64,000 bases of DNA from Dryomyza anilis (taxonomy: Eukaryota; Arthropoda; Insecta; Diptera; Dryomyzidae), in the NCBI GenBank assembly GCA_951804985.1, contig OX638132.1:6863529-6927528 (forward strand). The letters are read 5' to 3'. The notes under the pieces are model-generated. The model searched no databases, had not been told where the DNA came from, and saw only the letters and a program-made list of their open reading frames with translations. This document shows, piece after piece, positions 57,996 through 64,000 of this stretch (its first letter is position 1; each line of letters begins with the position of its first letter). Both the position numbers and the translations under genes were made by a program.

Positions 57996-58346
57996 TGAAT
58001 TGTTTTTGAGAAAAGTTGTTTTGGCGGAGAATTATTATTTGGTTACTACATTTATAAAACCAATAAAAACTTCCACAGCAAAGCACGGGCCTCTGATATG
58101 AAAAATAATAATAATGTTTTTTTTATATTAATAAAATCGCTTTGTATCTATGAATTCACAAAATCTTGGCACGAGTCGTGCACGGGTCCAGCTAGTTATT
58201 GATAAATTGAAAAATCGTAAATTTATCAGCTGCATTTATTTGACCAAACATTTGTAGAAGCAGAACAGTGGTGCTCCTAGTTTAATTTCCGTACTATCGT
58301 ATTCGTGTAACGTCGTACCAATACCATGAAACTGTGAATACGCTAA

Positions 58347-59103
58347 TTATTTTAATGCGAGTCAAACATATTTTTGTTTTTGTTGAAACGAACATGAATT
58401 TGAAAACCATTATTTTTGTTGTAAACATTTCGTTTTAATGAGAAAAATAGTAAATTTGTAGCACAATATTTCTTTTTCCTTTTTTTAATTTAAATTTTTA
58501 ATTTTTTCATTATTTTTATTTTATAATCGATTTATTTAAAATCATAATAAAACTTAAAAATGTATTATATTAAAAAAATATTTCTTATTTAAAAAGCAAT
58601 AATTTGTGTCGGTTTTTGTTGACTGACCGATCATCAGCAATATACATCAAAGTTTTGTGTGGATGGAAACTTTGAAACAATTCATTCAATCGTGTCAATC
58701 ATGTCGATTGACGTGAGATTAAGTAAAAATAAAAGTAAGTAATAAAAATTAAAACAAATCTGAAGAACCTCGTGCAAACTATCTGATCATTTAAAATATG
58801 CGTGTTCTATTTGTACTAAGTTGTGGGAGACCATTTTAATGCGGAATCCAAACGGCGCACAGTGGTCCAAAATTGAAAAAAGCTGGTCAAAATTCAAAAA
58901 ATCGTCTATTTCGATTAAAGACAAGTAAACGTTCAATGTATAATTTGAATTCGTGTGATTCAGTATAAAAATTGGAATGGGTTGAACATTTTTTTTGTTT
59001 AGAAAAAGTTAAAAATATTTTTTATTTAGTCAAATTTATAAGAAATTTTTTAATAAGGGTAATATAAGGGTAATATTAAGGAGAAGATGATGAAGAAGAC
59101 ATT
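58347..59103. other. Unannotated AT-rich region
   Basis: No gene or repeat ends are recognised. 58800-58870 contains 'CTAAGTTGTGGGAGACC' and 'GCGGAATCCAAACGGCGCAC', possible SINE type 1 scraps. Confidence 0.35.
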
Positions 59104-59941
59104 CTCAGAAAACAAAATTCTTCAATATGATGAATTTATTCATAAATGTTATGAATTGTTTTCACCAACTACCAGATTCATAACATTGATACCACCGTTC
59201 ATTAAATGACATATTAATGAATGCATTCAATTTATATATGAACAATTCAATACAATGAATTTGAATTTGTTCATAATATTGTTTCAAAAAAAATGTTTTT
59301 TCATAAAATAATTCGAGAAGAAAACGTTGTAAAAAGTTTATTTAAAAAAACAGTAAAATAATTATTAAGAAAAAAAAATGTTGGTAAAAAAAAAATTTCG
59401 AAAAAAAAAATGATTCGAAAAAATCTTTCAAAAAAAATGTTTATTCGAAAAATAAAATTTTGTTCGAAAAAAACATTTCTTTCAAAAATATATTTTTTAT
59501 AAATATAACTTTTTCTTAATAAAAAGTTGTAATTATAATCAATACATTATAAAACATTTTACTAATTTATGCATGTCGAGCAAGCATTATATAAGAAATA
59601 ACACACAAGAACTACTTGAAAACTAAGAAGTACGGCAAGAAATGAACGAAATAAAATATATTTTGATAGAAATTTGGTTAATGAACAGCGTTCTTCAATA
59701 TGATGAACATATATGTTGTATTTTATATTTTGGTTCATTAATATGATGAAACGTATTCATTACATACAGTTCATCATATTGAAAAACACTTTTTCGACAG
59801 TTACCAAGCGTTCTTCATATTTATGATAGCATTCATAACAATAATGGCGTTAGTCATTAATATTATGAATGGTTCTTCAATACAATGAATCATGGTTTGA
59901 AGAACGGAGTTCATCAATATAATGTACATTTTTTTTCTGTG
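59104..59941 (+). mobile_element. D-family element (D4)
   Basis: Same structure and length as D2 (about 838 bp). It begins 'CTCAGAAAACAAAATTCTTC' and ends 'TACATTTTTTTTCTGTG'. The central TTCGAA-punctuated A-runs lie at 59280-59490. 'CATTATATAAGAAATAACAC' gives the uninterrupted version of the mariner target seen in D5. Confidence 0.82.
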
Positions 59942-60621
59942 TTGATGAAGAATACCAAGAGATTTTAATCTTTTGTATCGTCACTCTCACAACAATTTCT
60001 ATTTTAAATCAAAAATCTCATTTTTTAAATATAATGTTAGTTTTTTTTTCGCAAAAGCAATTATTTGCAAAATTTAAAAACTGATTTGAAATGCTCCTAC
60101 ATTTGGCACCAAAACTGCATTAAAAGTTTAGATGAACAATGCGAAACACTTAAACTTTTTAACTTTTAACATTTTTTTTTTTTGTTTTAGAGGCTATCAT
60201 ATATTGTATGACATCTTATTGGTCTTTAAGACTATTTCCGTTTTTTTTTTTGTAATATAAGTTCTTAAAACAACTATTTATAAATTTATCATAAAATGAT
60301 ATGGATTGTATATCTATATTAGCAGTAATATTAAAATCAAATCACACTAAAACATACATTTTTTTAAATGTAAAAAGTACTTACTTTGAGTGTTAATATC
60401 TGAAAAAGAATATTTTTTTTTCAAATAAAATTCTTGGACGCATTTATGGCCTGGAATGTTTATAATCGAATTATAATACTATTGCTTACATTCTAATTTT
60501 AAAAAAGTACTGAATTTTGTGCAGCTTTTTTGGACCAGTGTGCGGCGATTTAAGATATTTCTTTCAAGTTATGTTTTCACTCTCAGAGATTTGTCTTTGT
60601 CTACCGAGAGGTAACAACGGA
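59942..60621. other. Unannotated AT-rich region
   Basis: No gene or repeat recognised. 'TTACTTTGAGTGTTAATATC' at about 60381 resembles the end of TIR element F. Confidence 0.35.
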
Positions 60622-60709
60622 TAAAAAAACATATTTATACGCTAAAGGTAAAAGTGTATATTCAGTTTTGTACTCTGTTTGTAACACCCAGAAGAAGGTA
60701 TATTCGGTA

Positions 60710-62236
60710 CTAGCTGGACCCGTGCACGACTCGTGCCAAGATTTTCTGAATTCAAAGATATGGAGCGATTTTATTAATATATAAAACATTTTATTATTTA
60801 TATGAGGGGCCCGTGCTTAGCTGTTGAAATTTTTTTATTCGTTTTATAAATGTGGTAACCAAATAATTCTCCGCCAAAACAACTATTCTCAAAGACAATT
60901 TTTTCTCAGACTGCGCTTCTCCGCAGAATTATTCCCAGTAGAAATTTTCCCCGTAAAATCCACATAGCACGCTTTTCCGTAGAATTCTCAACGTAGAATT
61001 CATCCCGGTAGAATTGTTCCCAGTAGAATTCTTTCCCGTAGAATTCTTCCCCCTAGAGTTTTTCCCAGTAGAAGTTTTAGTGTGGTGGGTTTTAATGTAG
61101 TAAGTTTCGGTGTGGTGAGTTTAGATGTGGTGAATTTTGGAGTGGTGAGTTTAATTGTGGTTAGTTTTGGTGTGGTGAGTTTTAGTGTGGTGAGTTTTAG
61201 TGTGGTCAATTATAGTGTGGTGGGTTTTAGTGTGGTGAATTTTAATGTGGCGTGTTTTAGTGTGGCGTGTTTTAGTGTAGCGAGTTTTAGTGTGGTGAAT
61301 TTTATTGTGGTGAGTTTTAGTGTGATGAATTTTAATGTGATGAATTTTATTGTTTTTAGTGTGGTGAATTTTAGTGTGGTGAGTTTTAGTGTGGTGAGTT
61401 TTAGTGTATCGAAATTTGAGTGTAGTGAGTTTTAATGTGGTGAGTTTAAAAGTGGTGAATTTTGATGTGGTGAAATTTTAGGGTAGTGAGTTTTAGTGTG
61501 CTGAGTTTTAGTGTGGTGAAATTTTAGTGTGGTGAATTTTAGTGTGGTCAATTTTAGTGTGTTGAATGTTTGTGTGGTGAGTTTAAGTGTGGTGAGTTTT
61601 AGTGTGGTGAGTTTTAGTGTGGTAAGTTTTAGTGTGGTGAGTTTTGGTATGGTGAGTTTAAGTGTGGTGAGTTTTAGTGTTGTGAATTTTAGTGCGGTGA
61701 GTTTTAGTGTGGCGACTTTTGGGTATAGTGAGTTTTAGTGTGGTGAGTTTTTGTGTGGTGAGTTTTAGTGTGGTGAGTTTTAGTGTGGTGAGTTTTTGTG
61801 TGGTGAGTTTTAGTGTGGTGAATTTTAGTGTGGTGAGTTTGTTTTTCTTTTTCTTTCCTTTTTTGTTTTTCATTTAGTTTGGATTGTGGTTTTATGTGAT
61901 TGGTTTTGTTTTTGTATTTTTGCTTTTGTTTTGTGTTGTGCTTTTGCTTTTTTGCTTTGAGTTTTTGAGTTTTTTTTTCATGTTCGTAGCTGGTGAAAGT
62001 GCCGAGTTATATCGTATTGAAAGTTAAGGTTGTATGGGAGGTGCCACGCCTCTTTGTCCAATCCATATATATAGCCTATCATTCCTTATATATAGCCTAT
62101 CATTCCTTCCAGACCATACCGCATCTGTGGTAAAAATTTCAAGGAAATCGGATCAGCCGTTTAGACGGAGAAGCGGAACAAACGTACAAACGTACAAACG
62201 TACAAACGAACAAACAGATTTATTATATTAATAGGA
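60710..62236 (-). mobile_element. Non-autonomous Helitron, both ends intact (Helitron 2)
   Basis: On the minus strand the 5' end is 'TCCTATTAATATAATAAATC' preceded by A. The 3' end is the hairpin GCACGA-G-TCGTGC, 10 nt, CTAG, then T. It has the same internal order as Helitron 1: tandem GTTTGTAC, 'CTTCTCCGTCTAAACGGCTG', 'GGCGTGGCACCTCCCATAC', minisatellites, then the shared 3' end. It differs in its 5' tip and has more minisatellite units. No coding capacity. Its insertion into A5 without duplication confirms both boundaries. Confidence 0.92.
61075..61845. repeat. 15-bp minisatellite, inverted (AGTGTGGTGAGTTTT)
   Basis: About 50 units, the reverse complement of the array in Helitron 1. Open frames here (Val/Ser/Phe repeats on plus, Lys/Leu/Thr on minus) are array artefacts. 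Confidence 0.92.
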
Positions 62237-62306
62237 TGGAAAATATATAAATTCTTAATCAGCATGAACTTCTGAGTCGGTTTAACGATGTCCGACTGTC
62301 TGTTAA

Positions 62307-63061
62307 AATTACATTTTAAAAAAATTAAAAATTAAAATTACATTTTTTGTTTTATTTTTTGGATGTAGCTGGTGTTCGAAACAGCGACATGTAAGCCTCG
62401 TAATGATACGCACTAATAAATAGAGCCACCGTCATTTTTTTATAACCTTACTAATTTTTAATTTATGATTAGGAATAAATATTATAAATACTAACTATAA
62501 CGCATATTTGTCAAGTGTACAAAAAGCTTAAATTCTTTCGAGCGCAAAATGCGAAACCTGCCGGAAGAGTATCAAAAATCTACAAAGAATAAATACGAAT
62601 ATATCAAAATATAAAAAAAACTACGTAACTTTGTTTCTTAGCGCAAAACTCGTAAATTTTACCCAGAAATAATTTTAGCGTTGCTGTATTTGTTGTGTGT
62701 TGGTATTGCGAAATCGGCATCACACACACACAAATACACACAGACATTAAAATGTGTATCAGTGTATGAGTGTGTGTGTGTGCACACATATTAGCTTGTC
62801 AAGCACTGCCATGGTAAGGCATGTCGCATGCCATGCCAAATGTACTACATATATTCGAAAGCAACATGAAGATACGGATTCGCAGAGCTCGACGTGAGGC
62901 AGCAGCAAGGGCTTTCGCTGGTCCCCAGCTTCCTTGACGGAACCTGCTTATTCCGTTCAATGAACTGTAAAATATTGTTTACCTCAGTGTTACGCGAAAA
63001 GTCCCAAGTTACACAGTGAGAAACAATAGTAAAAAAACATGAGTCTCTGCTTCTGAAAATA
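62307..63061. other. Unannotated region
   Basis: A CA/TG microsatellite lies at 62722-62783. 62800-63000 is higher complexity ('GGTCCCCAGCTTCCTTGACG') and holds an open minus frame of roughly 65 codons that runs on into the Helitron fragment (62845-63219). It is not recognisable and lacks supporting signals. Confidence 0.4.
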
Positions 63062-63866
63062 TCTACACAACTTTTGGTCTGTGTATTTATCTGTCTATCT
63101 CTGTTTGTTTGATCATCACACTGAACCAAATTGTCCGAAATTTCACAAGACGATACTATGGAGTCCGGAATGTAACATAAATATTGACAAGATTGAACAA
63201 TAGGGCGTGGCATCTCCAATACAAATTAAACTTTTGAAACATTATAACGCGGCATTTAAAACAACAACGAACATAAAACAATAAACTCACAATAGTAAAA
63301 GCAAATGCGCAAAAGCTAAAACAACATACAAAACTGTAAAACAATTTAAAAGAAAAAACACAAAATCTAAAGAACATAGACAGAAAAAACGCAAAATCTA
63401 AAGAAAATCAAAAGTATAAACAAAAAAACAAACCAAAAAAAAAGAATACTAAAATGAAAAGAAAAAATGTAAAAACATATGGAAAAACCAAAACAAAAAA
63501 AACATCACAATAAAAAACAAATTCAAAAACACAAAATCAACAGAAAAACAAATATAAAAATAAATGAAAATTATGAGCAAAAACAATAAACAAAAGTAAA
63601 AACAAAAGCAAATACAAAGATAAAATCAAAAGCAAAAACACAAAATAAAATGACGTATAAAAAGAAAGAGAAAAAGAAAGAAAAAAAAAAGAAAAAGAAA
63701 ACGAAAAGAAAATGAAAAGAAAAAGAAATAGAAAAAGAAAAAGAAAAGGAACAACAAAAAAGAAATAGAAAAGAAAAACAAAACCAAAAACAAAAACGTG
63801 AGTTTAACAAAAGTTATCGAAAAAAATGCAAAAAAAAAACAAAATTCCAAAATCAAAAAAAAAAAA
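63062..63866 (+). mobile_element. Helitron fragment, 5' part (Helitron 4)
   Basis: It begins 'TCTACACAACTTTTGGTC' after A, a decayed version of the Helitron 1 start. It then has GTCT-like repeats, 'GGAGTCCGGAATG', 'GGGCGTGGCATCTCC' and 'ACATTATAACGCGGC', followed by a 600-bp A-rich minisatellite (63240-63860). The 3' end is absent; a family B element starts at 63867. Confidence 0.6.
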
Positions 63867-64000
63867 GAGTTGGGAAAGTTAGGTCAACTGGGTAAGTCCG
63901 GTCACATGGGACGGACTTTTATAGTCGGTCGGGCCCGACTATGGAATACCCTACACTTTGGTGTGAATATTAATGTGGGGAAACTAATTGTATACCTATC
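63867..64000 (+). mobile_element. Mini-me-like element, family B, cut by window end (B6)
   Basis: 'GAGTTGGGAAAGTTAGGTCA', then the 5' hairpin ATAGTCGG-TCGGGC-CCGACTAT at about 63921-63942 and 'GAATACCCTACAC'. The remainder lies beyond the window. Confidence 0.85.

Larger units (their letters stand above)
57038..58195 (+). mobile_element. Non-autonomous Helitron, both ends intact (Helitron 1)
   Basis: The 5' end is 'TCTATATATATAAAACTC' preceded by A. The 3' end is CTAG followed by T, with a perfect hairpin GCACGA-G-TCGTGC ending 10 nt before CTAG. There is no TIR and no target duplication, as expected for rolling-circle elements inserting between A and T. Inside are a GTCT microsatellite (57062-57140), a conserved block ('TCTAAACCGCTGAACCGATT', 'GGGGCGTGGTACCTCC'), a 15-bp minisatellite and a second 15-bp minisatellite. 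No Rep/helicase is encoded. Confidence 0.9.
56784..58343. mobile_element. TIR element with TA duplication, carrying Helitron 1
   Basis: 'GCGTATTCACAGTT' starts at 56784 and its exact inverse ends at 58343, with TA on both outer sides (inverted identity extends to 'TTA...TAA'). Removing the Helitron leaves about 400 bp of non-coding DNA. A TA duplication fits Tc1/mariner-type MITEs. Confidence 0.7.
60622..62306 (-). mobile_element. Mini-me-like element, family A fragment (A5), split by Helitron 2
   Basis: Left part 60622-60709 is the inverted 3' end of family A ('GTTTGTAACACCCAGAAG'). Right part 62237-62306 continues with the inverted core ('TTCTTAATCAGCATGAAC', 'GATGTCCGACTGTCTG'). The two halves join as 'GGTA|TGGAAAA', matching intact family A copies. 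Confidence 0.75.

Noticed and set aside
61082..61738. Val/Ser/Phe repeat frames
   Set aside because: 15-bp minisatellite of Helitron 2; no start context or non-repeat sequence.
62845..63219. Minus-strand frame of 124 codons
   Set aside because: It crosses the boundary of a Helitron fragment. The non-Helitron half is short and the splice-like sites around it are incompatible with a normal intron.
63571..63856. Phe-rich membrane-protein-like minus-strand frames
   Set aside because: Antisense of an A-rich minisatellite in Helitron 4.

Overview
The window is very AT-rich eukaryotic DNA packed with transposable elements, and I see no complete host gene. The best organism inference is a brachyceran (higher) fly, plausibly a calyptrate such as a blowfly, flesh fly or house fly. 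Two points support this. First, there are many copies of a fly-type short interspersed element that pairs a GACA/GACGGACA microsatellite with the core 'TGATCAAGAATATATATAC' and ends in 'GGGTATAAAA'; it resembles the mini-me/DINE class of Dipteran repeats. Second, three Tc1/mariner relics carry a DD41D catalytic triad, the spacing of the fly 'rosa' family. Species cannot be fixed from sequence alone.

Layout. 0-5.5 kb: mini-me copies, a Helitron remnant with a large A/C-rich minisatellite, and a tRNA-derived SINE. 7.3-8.6 kb: mariner relic 1. 9-11 kb: fold-back MITEs. 11.1-15.2 kb: a nested stack in which a repeat (H) is split by a hAT element with an 8-bp TSD; that element holds a solo LTR with a 4-bp TSD and a second hAT with an 8-bp TSD; the stack ends in a ~300-bp near-perfect palindrome built on a SINE tail. 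16.4-17.7 kb: element D interrupted by mariner relic 2. 18-22 kb: mini-me copies and a MITE with 73-bp identical TIRs and a TACCA TSD. 22.9-24.1 kb: mariner relic 3. 24.9-25.4 kb: a second solo LTR. 26.8-29.9 kb: tRNA-like SINE heads, minisatellites and a long 8-bp polypyrimidine microsatellite. 31.6-34.1 kb: a nested TIR element with an inverted mini-me pair. 38-50 kb: D-family elements, a 196-bp duplication and a 21-bp palindromic satellite. 50-55.7 kb: SINEs and mini-me copies in direct and inverted arrangement. 56.4-56.7 kb: the only convincing non-transposon coding candidate, a possible terminal exon. 56.8-64 kb: two intact-ended non-autonomous Helitrons in opposite orientation, one inserted exactly at A^T inside a mini-me copy, plus a third Helitron fragment.

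The elements do not form a pathway. What can be read is their relative age (who interrupted whom), several clean target-site duplications, structural features (terminal hairpins, palindromes, internal minisatellites), and a few higher-complexity islands with homeodomain-type TAATTA sites that may be ancestral intergenic or intronic regulatory DNA.
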